This document shows, piece by piece, positions 9,283 through 18,423 of a stretch of DNA of 64,000 nucleotides (within the stretch, counting starts at the first letter, position 1; every line of letters starts with the position of its first letter). The stretch comes from Parvularcula lutaonensis (GTDB lineage Bacteria; Pseudomonadota; Alphaproteobacteria; Caulobacterales; Parvularculaceae), in the NCBI RefSeq assembly GCF_014651915.1, contig NZ_BMXU01000002.1:563507-627506 (forward strand), read 5' to 3'. Made by a program: the position numbers and the translations under genes. Below the pieces are notes generated by a model, which was given only the letters and a program-made list of their open reading frames with translations, made no database searches and was not told where the DNA came from.

Positions 9283-10788
9283 ATGGCAGTCACCCGGAGC
9301 GGCTCGGACGAGCACTGGTCAGGCCGCGCGGCCTTCGTTCTGGCAGCGATCGGCTCGGCCGTCGGTATCGGCAACCTCGTTCGCTTTCCCTACCAGGCTG
9401 GTGAGAATGGCGGCGGTGCCTTTGTCATCGTCTACATCCTCGCCGTCTTCGCCATCGGTCTTCCTGTCCTCATGGCCGAACTCTTCATCGGCCGCCGCGG
9501 CGGCGGCACGCCGGTCGCGGCCATCAGACGCCTCGCCAAGGCCGAGGGGGCGTCGACGGCCTGGGCGTTGATGGGGTGGATCGGGATTTTCGCGAGCTTC
9601 CTGATCGTGACTTTCTATTCCGTGATCTCTGGCTGGCTCCTTTACTACGCCTGGTCCCTGCTTGGCGATATTGCCGGAAACATCGCTGAGATGGGCCTCG
9701 CCGGCATTGCCCAACCAGCCTTCGCAGGCGACTCGGAGGATTCGATCACCAGCCGTTTCCCCGAACTGCTTGCCAATCCGGGCCGGCAGGTCCTCTTCCA
9801 CGGTCTCTTCATCGGCCTCGCCACCTTCATCGTCAGCCGCGGTGTGAAGGGCGGCATCGAGAAGGCAGCGACCTGGCTGATGCCCGTCTTCTTCTTCCTG
9901 CTCGTGGCCCTGTCGGTCACATCGCTCATCATCGGCGATGCGGCCAGCGCGCTGGACTTCCTGTTCCGTCCGAAGTTCGATGCCCTCGCCAGCCAGTTCA
10001 TGAACGGGGAGATCCTCGTCAACGCGGTCGGGCAGGCGTTCTTTTCGCTGTCGCTCGGATCGGCGCTGATGATCACCTATGGTATCTACCTCGAGCGTGA
10101 CCAGAACATCCCCGCTGCCGCGACCACCGTGGCAAGCGCTGACACCGCCGTGGCACTGATTTCGGGCCTTGCAATCTTCCCGATCGTGTTCGCCTTCAAT
10201 CTCGAACCGGCTGGCGGTCTCGGTCTCATCTTCGGGCCGCTTCTCCTCGCCTTCAACCAGATGCCTTTCGGCGCGCTCTTCGGTCTCGCCTTCTTCATCA
10301 TGGCGGTCTTTGCCGCGCTGACCTCGGCAATCTCCCTGTTCGAGGTCCCGGCGGCCTGGGCCAAGGGCGACATCGATCTCGATGCCGCAACCCATGCGCG
10401 CCGCCGGACCATCGGTTCGGTGATCATCGGCCTGCTGATCTTCGTCATCGGTGTTTTCCATGCCCTGAGCCAGGTTCCCGATGGCGGTTCCCTGTCGACG
10501 TGGCAGCCCTTCGGCCAGATGCCGGTGCTCGGGAACAAGACGCTCCTCGATGCCGCCGATGCGCTTACCGGCTCGATCATGCTGCCCCTTGGCGGTTTCC
10601 TCGCGGCGGTCTTCGCAGGATATGCCGTCAGCGAATCGTCGAGCCGCGAGGAACTCGGCTTCAAGCATGAGAAAAGCTACCGGCGCTGGCGCTTCCTCAT
10701 CCGCTATGTCTGTCCGTTTTTCGTCGGCCTGATCCTCGTCTGGGGCGTCATCATCGCGCCGCTGCTGGCCGCAGCGAACGGCAACTGA
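9283..10788 (+). CDS. Sodium-dependent transporter, NSS (SNF) family
   Basis: The 501-residue inner-membrane protein has about 11-12 TM helices. The N-terminal signature LAAIGSAVGIGNLVRFPYQA followed by GENGGGAFVIVYILAV is the sodium and substrate site of neurotransmitter:sodium symporters (LeuT-like); the family's usual Trp in GN.WRFPY is Val here. SLSLGSALMITYGIYLERDQ and AALTSAISLFEVPAAW are further family segments. These proteins import amino acids or small amines with sodium; the substrate cannot be told. It is monocistronic, with a nested palindrome directly after it. Confidence 0.93.
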   Translation: MAVTRSGSDEHWSGRAAFVLAAIGSAVGIGNLVRFPYQAGENGGGAFVIVYILAVFAIGLPVLMAELFIGRRGGGTPVAAIRRLAKAEGASTAWALMGWIGIFASFLIVTFYSVISGWLLYYAWSLLGDIAGNIAEMGLAGIAQPAFAGDSEDSITSRFPELLANPGRQVLFHGLFIGLATFIVSRGVKGGIEKAATWLMPVFFFLLVALSVTSLIIGDAASALDFLFRPKFDALASQFMNGEILVNAVGQAFFSLSLGSALMITYGIYLERDQNIPAAATTVASADTAVALISGLAIFPIVFAFNLEPAGGLGLIFGPLLLAFNQMPFGALFGLAFFIMAVFAALTSAISLFEVPAAWAKGDIDLDAATHARRRTIGSVIIGLLIFVIGVFHALSQVPDGGSLSTWQPFGQMPVLGNKTLLDAADALTGSIMLPLGGFLAAVFAGYAVSESSSREELGFKHEKSYRRWRFLIRYVCPFFVGLILVWGVIIAPLLAAANGN

Positions 10789-10803
10789 TCGGTCGCCCAT
10801 CAT

Positions 10804-10897
10804 CTGTCATTCCGGGTCAGGCATCGCCTGAGCCCGGAACCCAAGCAGCGCCAATTTTGGGTCCCGGGCTCGCTCTTCGGGCGCTCCGGGATGACAG
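10804..10897. repeat. Nested intergenic palindrome (about 94 bp), possible bidirectional terminator
   Basis: The outer arms are CTGTCATTCCGG (10804-10815) and CCGGGATGACAG (10886-10897), which pair over 12 bp with one G-U. The inner arms are GAGCCCGGAACCCA (10830-10843) and TGGGTCCCGGGCTC (10858-10871), 14 bp with one G-U. The element lies 15 bp after the transporter stop and between convergent genes. Elements of the form TGTCATtCCGGG...CCCGGaATGACA are scattered between genes in many alphaproteobacterial genomes. Only one copy is seen in this window. Confidence 0.7.
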
Positions 10898-11336
10898 GGA
10901 GCAGGTTCGTCCGCCCGTAGGCGGTTTTGAGAAAATCAGGTAACGGAGCGGACGCCAGGGCTCGCTTCTTTTTAAGTATGTATGCGGGCCTTTCGCGTCC
11001 GCTACCGGTGTTTTTCTGCGAGGGGCCCACAGAGCACTTTAAGCTCTCGTACCCGTGCCACGATTGTCATCCGTAGCGACGAGGAACACTGCCCCGCTGC
11101 CAAACCACGACGAACCCGGATTGTCCTGAATAGCAGCAGGGACGGACAGGATAGGCTGGCTGGAGCGGGCGGGGATTTCTTTTCTGATTCTCCCCACGGT
11201 CGGGCCGTGGGGTCCAGTTCGGGACCTGTCAGCTGGCTTCGCGTTCAGGAGATGGGGCCCATGGCCAGGCCGTGGGAAGTGCCTTGGGACGGAGGGCCAT
11301 GCAGCGGCCACGCCCTTCGCCGATCGCGAGACAGGT
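10898..11336. other. Non-coding stretch between convergent genes, with hairpins
   Basis: No reading frame here looks like a protein; the candidates are low-complexity and overlap each other. Two local hairpins are visible: CCCCACGG-TCGGG-CCGTGGGG at 11192-11212 and CCCATGG-CCAGG-CCGTGGG at 11258-11276. I looked for tmRNA, SRP RNA, RNase P and tRNA signatures and found none. A structured small RNA with its own promoter is possible but not shown. Confidence 0.4.
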
Positions 11337-12293
11337 TCACCTTTTCCCGGCGTAGCGGTCGGTCGCCTCAATCAGGGCACTGACGATCCCCGGCTCGCTG
11401 GCCGCGTGGCCGGCGTCGCGGATGATGTTGAGGATCGAGCCCGGCCAGGCTTTATGCAGCTCCCACGCTGTCTTCATCGGCGTCACCACGTCGTAGCGGC
11501 CCTGCACGATCGTGCCCGGTATCCCTTCGAGTTTCTTCGCGTTGGCGATGATCCAGTCATCCTGCTCGAAGAACCCTCCGTTCACGAAGTAATGATTCTC
11601 GATCCGAGCGAAGGCGAGGGCGAAGCGGTCCGATGAGAAGCTTTCCATCCGCTCGGGGCTCGGGAACAGGGAGACCGTCGAGCCCTCCCAGACCGACCAG
11701 GCCTTTGCCGCAGCGAGGCGTTCGGCCTCGTTATCGCCCTGCAGCCGCACGCGGTAAGCTTCCATGAGGTCGCCGCGTTCCGCTTCGGGGATCGGCGCGG
11801 TGAAGTCTTCCCAGGCTTCGGGGTAAATCCAATTTGCCCCTTCCTGGTAGAACCACAGAAGCTCTTGCTTGCGTAGTGTAAAGATCCCGCGGAGGACCAA
11901 CTCGCTGACACGGGTCGGGTGGGTCAGGGCATAAGCGAGCGCCAGGGTCGATCCCCAGGAGCCGCCAAAAACCTGCCAACGCACAATGCCCAGTTTTTGC
12001 CGCAATTGCTCCATGTCCGCGACAAGGTCCCAGGTAGAATTCTCCCTGAGTTCGGCGTGGGGCATGGAGCGGCCACAGCCGCGCTGGTCGAAGAGGATGA
12101 TGTGGTAGAGTTCGGGATCAAAGTACCGCCGCATGGACGGCGTGGAACCGCCACCGGGGCCGCCGTGGCAGACGACCACAGGCTTGCCCTGGGGGTTGCC
12201 GCTGCATTCATAGTAGATTTCGTGGAGCGCCGAGACGCGCAAGCGCGCACGCAGGTAGGGCTCCAAAGGTGAATAAAAAGATGTTCTCGCCAT
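11337..12293 (-). CDS. pip: Proline iminopeptidase
   Basis: This peptidase removes N-terminal proline from peptides. It is a 318-residue alpha/beta hydrolase of the S33 family, the usual length. It shows the oxyanion motif HGGPGGGSTP (residues 43-52), DQRGCGRSMPH (69-79), the nucleophile elbow GGSWGSTLALAY with Ser112, RGIFTLRKQELLWFYQEGAN characteristic of Pip, VQGRYDVVTP with the acid Asp, and the catalytic His in DAGHAASEPG near the end. The start is supported by AAGG six bases before the ATG. It has no signal peptide, so it acts in the cytoplasm. Confidence 0.95.
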   Translation of the reverse strand: MARTSFYSPLEPYLRARLRVSALHEIYYECSGNPQGKPVVVCHGGPGGGSTPSMRRYFDPELYHIILFDQRGCGRSMPHAELRENSTWDLVADMEQLRQKLGIVRWQVFGGSWGSTLALAYALTHPTRVSELVLRGIFTLRKQELLWFYQEGANWIYPEAWEDFTAPIPEAERGDLMEAYRVRLQGDNEAERLAAAKAWSVWEGSTVSLFPSPERMESFSSDRFALAFARIENHYFVNGGFFEQDDWIIANAKKLEGIPGTIVQGRYDVVTPMKTAWELHKAWPGSILNIIRDAGHAASEPGIVSALIEATDRYAGKR

Positions 12294-12430
12294 GGACGCC
12301 TTTACTGGACCGGATCGAGTGTGGTTATGTCCCGCTTAACCGCGTTGCGCGTCACGGCAATGCCGACCATCGCGATTTTATCGGCATGGCACGAAATGTG
12401 GTGTTGGGGCATCAACAACTGACCATCAGG

Positions 12431-13072
12431 GTGGTTCGTATCTTTCGCTTTGTTTCTCTTGGCGTTCTGGCTCTCGCTGTGACCGGCTGTGCGTCGGTTG
12501 AGCTGTCGATGCCGACCCTTCCGGGCGGATTTGGCGCGGAGAAGGTGGCCGAGAATGATGCCAGCACGCGGCAGCGCGAAGAGCTGGTGGACGCACTCGA
12601 ACGTCTCGAACAACGCCCCTGGACGCCGGTCTCCGACAGCGATGACGGGATTGTCACGCTGCTTTTCGGAGGCGCAGGCCCGTCGCCGCAAGCCCAGGCC
12701 GAAGCCTACCTGACGGCCCTCGAAGGCCAGCCGATCACCGTTGTCCGCCGCGATGTCGAGGCGACGCTCGCCGCGGCATGGAATGTCGCCCATGAGGGCA
12801 AGGATGCCGTCCGTGCGATGCAGCCGCTGCCATCGGACCTGCGCACGATCGAAAGCGCGATCGTCGAGGCACGCCAGTGCCGCCTCGTCTATGCCGAGGC
12901 GCTGAGCATGATTGCCAAGAACGGCGGCAATGTCTCGCGCGACGAAATCCGCCGGGTGAAGGAGCAGTTCAACCAGGCGATTCTCGAGCTTGGCCGGACC
13001 GCCGATGCGATTCAGGTCCGCCTCGATGGCGAACCGGTGAACAGCTACGCAGGCAACCAGACGGCGTTCTAG
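12431..13072 (+). CDS. Lipoprotein of unknown function
   Basis: From a GTG at 12431 the product is 213 residues and begins with a compact lipoprotein signal, VRIFRFVSLGVLALAVTGC, with the lipobox AVTG-C. The frame is open further upstream, so starts at 12386 (ATG) or 12269 (GTG, overlapping pip on the other strand) are possible; I chose 12431 for the signal length because no start has a convincing Shine-Dalgarno. The mature part is mostly alpha-helical and charged, including a segment LFGGAGPSPQAQAEAYLTAL and a C-terminal helix RRVKEQFNQAILELGRTADA. No known domain is recognised. It converges on the CHASE2 gene. Confidence 0.72.
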   Translation: MVRIFRFVSLGVLALAVTGCASVELSMPTLPGGFGAEKVAENDASTRQREELVDALERLEQRPWTPVSDSDDGIVTLLFGGAGPSPQAQAEAYLTALEGQPITVVRRDVEATLAAAWNVAHEGKDAVRAMQPLPSDLRTIESAIVEARQCRLVYAEALSMIAKNGGNVSRDEIRRVKEQFNQAILELGRTADAIQVRLDGEPVNSYAGNQTAF

Positions 13073-13129
13073 GCGCCGCGACGGCTTCCTCGTAGCTTCC
13101 TTTCCGACGACAATTGCCGTGCCGGACCG

Positions 13130-15391
13130 TTACGGGCCCAGCACTTCCGCGTGGTCGCCTTCGCGGCGGGCACGTTGCAGCCGCGCATTCATGATCCGCT
13201 GCTCGAAGAGCTCGACATAGGGCTGCGGCACGCCGGGGATGCCGCGTAGCTTCTGGAGTGCGCGGGTGGCGGCGGTGAGGTCGCGGGCCTTCCAGCTCGA
13301 CAAGAGCTCGCGCTGGACCTCGGCGAGGTCGCGGAAGCTTTTCGAGGCCTTGAGGAAAGGATTGCCGACAAGGCCGTAGATCATCTCGGGCTGGCCAGCG
13401 CTGTCCCGGCGGACGAAGTCGAGATCGAGGAAGGCGTAGTGGTGGCGGAGCTTGTCGTAGACACGGGCGTCGGTGAGGATCGCGGGACCGTAGACCTCCG
13501 AGCGCGCGCGGAGCCTTCCGGCGAAACTCACGGGCTGGCCGAGGGCGGCGTAGCGGTTGCGGCCGCCAAGGCCGACGGGGCCTGCGAAGGCTTCTCCCGT
13601 GGCGATGCCGATCTCGATGCGGCCATCGGCGAGGTCTTCCTTACCAAGATGATGGCCTGAGGCGGAGACCTGCTGGCTCATGGCGCTGACGTCATCGAGC
13701 ATCTTGAGCGCGCAGGCACAGGCGAGCTCGATATGCTTGGGCTCGTCGAGGGGCACGTTCCAGTAACCAAGAAGCCGTCCGTCCTCGCCATAATCAACGG
13801 TGCCTTCGTGCTCGAGGATCGTGCGGCGCAGGCGGTCATTGGCCGAAGCCTGGAACAGGACGTAGTCCTTCGGGTCCTTTTCGAACTCCTTGACGAGGTT
13901 CGGTGGCAGCCTGAACGCGCAGGAGAGGACGGTGACCTCGCGGTGGACACCGTGGAGGAGACGGGCACCGCCATGGCTCTGCAGCTTGCGCATCGCCTTT
14001 TGCGGCAGGGCACCGTGGAAAGCTCCGCGTACCGCATCATCCCGCACCATCATGTTGGTGAGGACCGTCAGAGCCACCGCCAACGGACCGCCGATGGAGG
14101 CGAAGATCGCAGGTGCGGGGTCGAGGAGGATTCCGCTGGTCCGGAAGACAGCGTAGGCGCCGATGAAGTTAAGGATTGCGACCGCGGCGGCGGCGGTGAC
14201 GGCGATGCCGGTCGGCAGGAAGATCACCGCGAGCACCGCCACGGCGCCGAGGGAAATGGCGGCGAAGGCTTCGGCGAAGCCTGCCCAGGCAGGACGCACG
14301 GGGAATGCTCCCTGATCGAGCTGCCCAGCGATGAGAGCGTGGAGCTGGGCCGCGGGCACAGGAGATTTTGTCGTCTGGACGATGCCGTTTTCGGAGACAG
14401 CCTCGCCGATGAAGACATGCTTGCCATCGAGGGACGCCGCCCAGGTTTCAGGATCGTCCAGTATGCGCCAGGCCGGAACGCTGGGTACGGAGAGATCCTT
14501 CGGCAGCCAGATCCTGAGCTCGGCGCGCCCGTCGAGTTGGGCGGCTTCGCCGGCGTCGAGAGCGATGCTCGCCGGTGGTGAACCTGCCGACGACACAGTC
14601 CCCGGCTTCGGTGTCAAGGTGATGGTCCGTCCACTCGCGGCGAGCGCGGCGAGGCCGGCGGAAGGCGCGGGCTCGTCACCTGCGGCATAGACAGGCGCGA
14701 ACCTCCGTACACGACCGCCAGGATCGCGGGGCAGGCCCGTGACGGCGGGGATGCGGGCCTCGCGGAGTTCGGCTGATAGCGTATCGTCTCCGATGATCGA
14801 GGGAAGGGCGATGTATCCCAAGCTATCGGTGGCGCCTTCGAGCTCCAGCCAGTCGATACCGTCGAGCGACACACGGGCCCAAGCGACATCATCTCCCGTG
14901 TCGCGAACCTCCGCGCCAATGCCGAGGGCGACCGGCCCGCCCGCGACAGCGCGGGCAAGGACGAGATCGTTGGAGGGGAGGACCGACAGGGCGGCCACGC
15001 GATCCACTTCGTCGCCCGCGGCCGCGTCCAGCCAGCGGCGCGCGATGATGTCAGGAGAGAGGGGGTCATCCCCAGCCACCGAGACGGTGAGGGTCACGGA
15101 CTCGGCTCCGGCGTTCTCCGCCGCGTCGATGAGCCTGGCGAAGGCACTACGCGGCCAAGGCCAGTTGCCGAGCCGCTCCTCGCTCTCTTCGTCGATCAGG
15201 ATCGTTGCCGCAGGAAACTCTTCCGCGACCTCGCGCGGGGCAAGGCGCGTGATCAGGTCGAACATTGTCTCCCGCGGGCCATGGCCGGGCTCCTGCGACG
15301 AGAGGATCGCATAGACGGCGATCAGCAGGATGATCACCGCAGGCGGCAGCAGGAGGAGGCGGAGCCGCTGTTCCTGGCGCTGTTCGAACAT
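13130..15391 (-). CDS. CHASE2 sensor protein with degenerate class III adenylate/guanylate cyclase domain
   Basis: The 753-residue protein has an N-terminal TM (LLLLPPAVIILLIAVYAI), a CHASE2-type periplasmic domain of about 330 residues (ATILIDEESEERLGNWPWPR at its start, KHVFIGEAVSENGIVQTTKS near its end), two or three TM helices, and a cyclase-homology domain from about 470 to 680. In the last domain the metal Asp normally in VTVLF-D-I is absent (REVTVLSCAFRLP), the GD-A-MAFW motif reads EDGRLLGYWNVPLDEP, and IGD-VN-A-RL reads LGQPVSFAGRL, so the transition-state Asn is Ser. Catalysis is therefore doubtful; it may be a regulatory or scaffold domain. The last 70 residues are helical. It is divergent from the Mla operon. 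Confidence 0.85.
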   Translation of the reverse strand: MFEQRQEQRLRLLLLPPAVIILLIAVYAILSSQEPGHGPRETMFDLITRLAPREVAEEFPAATILIDEESEERLGNWPWPRSAFARLIDAAENAGAESVTLTVSVAGDDPLSPDIIARRWLDAAAGDEVDRVAALSVLPSNDLVLARAVAGGPVALGIGAEVRDTGDDVAWARVSLDGIDWLELEGATDSLGYIALPSIIGDDTLSAELREARIPAVTGLPRDPGGRVRRFAPVYAAGDEPAPSAGLAALAASGRTITLTPKPGTVSSAGSPPASIALDAGEAAQLDGRAELRIWLPKDLSVPSVPAWRILDDPETWAASLDGKHVFIGEAVSENGIVQTTKSPVPAAQLHALIAGQLDQGAFPVRPAWAGFAEAFAAISLGAVAVLAVIFLPTGIAVTAAAAVAILNFIGAYAVFRTSGILLDPAPAIFASIGGPLAVALTVLTNMMVRDDAVRGAFHGALPQKAMRKLQSHGGARLLHGVHREVTVLSCAFRLPPNLVKEFEKDPKDYVLFQASANDRLRRTILEHEGTVDYGEDGRLLGYWNVPLDEPKHIELACACALKMLDDVSAMSQQVSASGHHLGKEDLADGRIEIGIATGEAFAGPVGLGGRNRYAALGQPVSFAGRLRARSEVYGPAILTDARVYDKLRHHYAFLDLDFVRRDSAGQPEMIYGLVGNPFLKASKSFRDLAEVQRELLSSWKARDLTAATRALQKLRGIPGVPQPYVELFEQRIMNARLQRARREGDHAEVLGP

Positions 15392-15551
15392 GGGACAACC
15401 TAACGTTAACGAGACGAGGGGGAACCGAAGGGCGCTGTGTTTACTTTATCACGGCTAAAGAGTGGCGCGGGGGCCTTCATGGCGTATTCAGCATGTTCTG
15501 GCATGGTTCATGAAGCACCTGCGCAAGGTAAACGGAACGGCTGAACGATTG

Positions 15552-16691
15552 ATGGCGAACGCGTCTTTCACGATTGCGGACGGCGCCTCCCCGCTGATCT
15601 ACGCGGCGGGGGAGTGGACGCTTGACGGCGGCATCATCGAAATCGACCCCGAGATCAGGAGGTTCGCCGAGACAACACTCGACAAACCACTGACCATCGA
15701 CATGGCGAAGGTCGAAGCCCTGGATACCTCCGGAGCGATGATCCTGCAACGCACCATGCAGGCCTGCGGCGCCCGGACCGACCGGGACCAGCCGCTCAAG
15801 GGCTTCGTCAACGTCTCTGAGCACCATCGCATCCTTCTCGAACAGGCCTGCGAGCACCTCGTTTCCTGCGAAGTCCCCGAAAGGCCGGCGTCGTTCCTGA
15901 TTGTTCTGGAGCGTGTCGGTAAAGGGACCGAAGAGATTCTTGATGAAGCTCTCCACATCTTGAGCTTCGTCGGCGCCGTCATCGCGCGCATGGCCGACAC
16001 GTTTCGCCATCCCCGTCGCTTCAGGCTGACCTCCGTCGTCTATCATATGGAAACCTCTGGTCTCGACGCGCTGTTCATCGTCGGGCTCATGTCGTTCCTG
16101 ATCGGGGCGGTTGTCGCGTTCATGGGCGCCACCGTCCTGGCAGATTTCGGCGCGGAGGTCTTCGCGGTCGAGCTTGTGGGCATATCCGTCCTTCGTGAGT
16201 TCGGCGTGCTTCTGACGGCAATCCTGATTGCTGGCCGGTCCGGCAGCTCGTTCACGGCAGCTATCGGTTCCATGAAGCTACGCGAGGAAATTGACGCCAT
16301 GAGGGCGATGGGGATCGATCCTCTCGATGCCCTCGTCGTGCCGCGGGTTGTGGCGCTCCTGATCGCGGTCCCCTGCCTCGCCTTTGTCTCAGCCGTGCTG
16401 GGCCTGATAGGTGGCGGCGCGGTGTGTGCGCTGGCGCTCGACATCCCGCCTGCCCTGTTCATGGCGCGAACCCAAGAGATCATCGTCATCGACAATTTCG
16501 TCGTCGGCATGGTGAAGGCACCGTTCTTCGCCTTCGCGATCGGCGTCATCGGCTGCTATCACGGCATGATGGTCGAAAGCTCCGCCGAGGACCTTGGTCG
16601 AAGGACGACGATTGCCGTGGTCCAGTCGCTGTTTCTCGTCATCCTCACGGACGCGCTTTTCGCGGTCTTCTTCATGGAGCTCGACTACTGA
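15552..16691 (+). CDS. MlaE-type lipid ABC transporter permease with N-terminal STAS domain
   Basis: This is the permease of an Mla/MCE system that moves phospholipids between the outer and inner membranes. From ATG 15552 it has 379 residues: an N-terminal STAS-like domain of about 115 residues (VEALDTSGAMILQRTMQACG), then an MlaE/DUF140 domain with five TM helices and the family motifs VVYHMETSGLDALFIVGLMS, GISVLREFGVLLTAILIAGR, SGSSFTAAIGSMKLREEIDA and MRAMGIDPLDALVVPRVVAL. In-frame starts at 15510 and 15462 exist; 15552 is nearest the conserved sequence. Its stop overlaps the ATPase start by 1 bp (TGATG). Confidence 0.92.
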   Translation: MANASFTIADGASPLIYAAGEWTLDGGIIEIDPEIRRFAETTLDKPLTIDMAKVEALDTSGAMILQRTMQACGARTDRDQPLKGFVNVSEHHRILLEQACEHLVSCEVPERPASFLIVLERVGKGTEEILDEALHILSFVGAVIARMADTFRHPRRFRLTSVVYHMETSGLDALFIVGLMSFLIGAVVAFMGATVLADFGAEVFAVELVGISVLREFGVLLTAILIAGRSGSSFTAAIGSMKLREEIDAMRAMGIDPLDALVVPRVVALLIAVPCLAFVSAVLGLIGGGAVCALALDIPPALFMARTQEIIVIDNFVVGMVKAPFFAFAIGVIGCYHGMMVESSAEDLGRRTTIAVVQSLFLVILTDALFAVFFMELDY

Positions 16692-17476
16692 TGGCTCCCG
16701 AGAACGTTATCGAAGTGCGCGGCGTCACCAACCAGTTCGGCAGCCATGTCGTTCACCAGGATCTCGATCTCGAAGTCCGGAAGGGCGAGATTCTAGGGGT
16801 CGTCGGCGGGTCGGGCACCGGCAAATCGGTTCTCCTGCGGACGATCGTCGGCTTGCAGGTCCCCAAAGCCGGACGGGTCGAAATCCTCGGCAAGACGATC
16901 TATCCCCGCGAAGCCTCCGCCAAGGAGCTGAACGAGGACATCGGGATCCTCTTCCAGGACGGCGCGCTCTTCAGCTCGATGACCGTGGCGGAGAACGTGA
17001 TGGCACCCCTACGCGAGTATCATCACGACATCTCGGACAAGCTGGCGCAGGAAATCGCGGGAATGAAGCTCAGCCTCGCGGGGCTTGATGCGGATGTCGG
17101 GCAGAAGATGCCTTCGGATCTGTCAGGCGGCATGCGCAAGCGGGTCGCGCTGGCCCGCGCCATGGCGATGGACCCTGCCATCCTTTTCCTCGACGAGCCG
17201 ACCGCGGGCCTTGACCCGATCAGCGCGTCAAAATTCGACGAGCTGATCCTGGGCTTGAAGGAAAGCCTTGGCCTGACGATCTTCATGGTCACCCACGACC
17301 TCGACAGCCTCTACCGCGATTGTGACCGCGTGGCGGTGCTCGCGGACAAGAAGGTGATCATCAATGCGCCTCTTGATGAGGTGCAGCAGTTGAACCACCC
17401 CTGGATCCAGGAATATTTCGGCGGCCCCCGCGGCCGCGCAGCCCAAGGCGCGAAACTTGCGTTTGGAAGCGCCTAG
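16691..17476 (+). CDS. MlaF-type ABC transporter ATP-binding protein
   Basis: The 261-residue cytoplasmic ATPase powers the Mla-type lipid transporter. Visible motifs are Walker A GGSGTGKSVLLR (about 38-49), the Q-loop LFQDGALFSS, the signature LSGGMRKRVALARA, Walker B ILFLDEPTAGLDPISA and the switch His in VTHDLDSLYRDCDR. LSGGMRKRVALARA and TAGLDPI are the forms found in MlaF. The start ATG overlaps the permease stop (TGATG); the frame is open upstream but conservation begins at this ATG. It is 11 bp before the MCE gene. Confidence 0.95.
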   Translation: MAPENVIEVRGVTNQFGSHVVHQDLDLEVRKGEILGVVGGSGTGKSVLLRTIVGLQVPKAGRVEILGKTIYPREASAKELNEDIGILFQDGALFSSMTVAENVMAPLREYHHDISDKLAQEIAGMKLSLAGLDADVGQKMPSDLSGGMRKRVALARAMAMDPAILFLDEPTAGLDPISASKFDELILGLKESLGLTIFMVTHDLDSLYRDCDRVAVLADKKVIINAPLDEVQQLNHPWIQEYFGGPRGRAAQGAKLAFGSA

Positions 17477-17487
17477 GAGAGTCCCCG

Positions 17488-18423
17488 ATGGAAACCCGTG
17501 CCCACTACGTCCTGATCGGCGCCTCGGTCGTTGCGACCCTCGTGATGGCCGTGATCTTCGCGCTCTGGCTCGGCAATACCGAAAGAGCGTATGACGAATA
17601 CTACGTGGTCTTCAACGAGCGCGTCTCCGGCCTTCAGGTCGGCGCTGCCGTGCAGTTCAACGGTATCCGCGTGGGCGAAGTGGAAGAGCTGACCCTTGAC
17701 CAACGCAATCCCAACATTGCCCGTGCGCTGATCCGCGTCGAGGAAAACACGCCGATCAAGGAAGATACGCGGGCGGAACTCGAGCTCGTCGGCGTGACCG
17801 GCCTGTCGATCATCCAGTTCGTCGGCGGCGACCCCAATGCTCCGCTGCTGAAGCAGATCTCAAACGAACGCATCCCCACGATCCAGGGTTCTGCTGGTGG
17901 CTTGGCCGCGGTGATCGAAAGCTCTGGCCCGCTGGCGGAGAACATCACCAACCTCGTCAGCGCCGAGAACATCGACCGTATCAGCCGCATCCTCGAGGAT
18001 ATCGAGACGCTGACCGACACGGTTGCGGACAGCGACCAGGACATCACCACGATCATTCATAACGCCGCCACGATGTCGATCATCCTGAGACGTAACGTCG
18101 AAAAGCTCGACGAGACCACCGACCGGATCAATGCGATCCTCGCGGAAACCGAAGACCTGATGAAGACGGATGTCCGAGAGACCCTGCAGAGGTCGGCAGA
18201 AAGCGCCGAAGAGCTCAGCCTTGCGATGTCGGAAATCAACGACATCCTGTCGGATAACCGTCCGGCCATCGACGCGTTTGCCCAGGAAGGGCTCGGCGCG
18301 ACGGTCGGCGTGATTGCCCAGGCGAACCGTGTGCTCGCCACCACTGAAGCCATCCTGCAGGAATTTGAACGCGATCCGGCGAAGTTCCTGCTTGGTAAGA
18401 ACCGCCCCGAGGCCCGCCCATGA
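17488..18423 (+). CDS. MlaD-family MCE protein
   Basis: The 311-residue protein is the substrate-binding MCE component. It has one N-terminal TM helix (LIGASVVATLVMAVIFALWL, about 9-28), the MCE domain at about 38-118 (YVVFNERVSGLQVGAAVQFN, GIRVGEVEELTLD, ELELVGVTGLSIIQFVGG) and a long helical C-terminal region with repeated leucine/isoleucine heptads (IDRISRILEDIETLTDTVAD and ERLDETTDRINAI-like segments). It is anchored in the inner membrane and faces the periplasm. The TAG stop of the ATPase is 11 bp upstream with a GGAG just before this ATG. It overlaps the next gene by 4 bp. Confidence 0.94.
   Translation: METRAHYVLIGASVVATLVMAVIFALWLGNTERAYDEYYVVFNERVSGLQVGAAVQFNGIRVGEVEELTLDQRNPNIARALIRVEENTPIKEDTRAELELVGVTGLSIIQFVGGDPNAPLLKQISNERIPTIQGSAGGLAAVIESSGPLAENITNLVSAENIDRISRILEDIETLTDTVADSDQDITTIIHNAATMSIILRRNVEKLDETTDRINAILAETEDLMKTDVRETLQRSAESAEELSLAMSEINDILSDNRPAIDAFAQEGLGATVGVIAQANRVLATTEAILQEFERDPAKFLLGKNRPEARP

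Noticed and set aside
9319-10803. Minus-strand frame of about 494 codons opposite the NSS transporter
   Set aside because: Shadow frame; the plus strand encodes conserved sodium symporter motifs.
10982-11383. Overlapping short frames in the transporter-pip gap
   Set aside because: Low-complexity Arg/Ser/Gly-rich translations on both strands, no ribosome binding sites and no family resemblance.
12269-12430. Upstream extension of the lipoprotein gene
   Set aside because: The lipoprotein signal and lipobox begin at 12431; the extra residues would push the signal to residue 55 and overlap the pip start.
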